Assembly: GCF_937934665.1 (NCBI RefSeq)
Contig: NZ_CALGYW010000155.1
Location: 1 to 23,187, forward strand
Reading direction: 5' to 3'
DNA length: 23,187 nucleotides
Source of the DNA: an uncultured Anaerococcus sp.
GTDB lineage: Bacteria; Bacillota; Clostridia; Tissierellales; Peptoniphilaceae
The notes below the pieces were generated by a model. The model was given only the letters and a program-made list of their open reading frames with translations, made no database searches and was not told the DNA's origin. A program made the translations under genes and the position numbers. Below, one piece after another: positions 23,170 to 23,187 of the stretch (position 1 is its first letter; each line of letters opens with the position of its first letter).

Positions 23170-23187
23170 AAGCCAAGCTAAGCATTT

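Noticed and set aside
1..23187. Defence system, prophage, toxin-antitoxin pair or biosynthetic cluster
   Set aside because: All convincing frames are housekeeping or single hypothetical genes; no nuclease-effector pairs, integrases or modular enzymes were seen.

Overview
This 23.2-kb window is AT-rich chromosomal DNA from a low-GC Gram-positive anaerobe. The housekeeping synteny (tmk-darA-holB-ricT; prmC-prfA-sua5-upp-murA), Shine-Dalgarno (SD)-led genes, the 2[4Fe-4S] ferredoxin and the FemAB-type cell-wall enzyme fit Firmicutes/Tissierellia. My best guess, from gene content alone, is a Peptoniphilaceae member such as Anaerococcus. I see no tRNA, rRNA, CRISPR array, transposase, phage gene or toxin-antitoxin pair, and almost everything reads on the + strand.

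Layout. (1) 1-2450: the 3' end of a secreted NlpC/P60 peptidoglycan hydrolase and its terminator, then a folD-like gene overlapping by 1 nt with a FemAB-type peptidoglycan-bridge aminoacyltransferase gene. A long imperfect hairpin separates these from the convergent gene tpx. (2) 2449-3822: tpx (the only - strand gene) and divergent rplY/ctc, each with a good sigma-A-type promoter in the shared 173-bp gap. (3) 3866-6426: a tight tmk-darA-holB-ricT operon for DNA replication, c-di-AMP sensing and RicT. (4) 6424-6982: a short ferredoxin gene with a strong promoter, a Fur-like palindrome upstream, a UUCG-loop terminator, and then a gap holding an orphan terminator. (5) 6983-8134: a membrane protein I do not recognise. 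(6) 8216-12015: tex and proS, overlapping by 1 nt. (7) 12030-14568: fba, rho and rpmE. (8) 14573-23169: a probable eight-gene operon, prmC-prfA-CDF transporter-sua5-upp-murA-recD2-comF, preceded by a strong terminator just after rpmE.

How the genes fit together. PrmC methylates the GGQ glutamine of release factors, and prfA (RF1) is the next gene. Sua5 makes the t6A tRNA precursor, so the start of the last operon is translation-centred; it then moves to pyrimidine salvage (upp), wall precursor synthesis (murA), DNA processing (recD2) and a ComF-type phosphoribosyltransferase. NlpC/P60, FemX and MurA all act on peptidoglycan.

I found no clear new multi-gene system. The points most worth a second look are: a FolD-family protein whose catalytic lysine and several signature motifs are replaced; a thiol peroxidase with a single cysteine; a terminator read through in frame by an upstream extension of prmC, a possible translation-coupled switch; an apparently leaderless tmk; a Fur-like palindrome at the ricT stop; an orphan terminator suggesting a small RNA or attenuator; an IS-end-like hairpin; and the unknown membrane protein.
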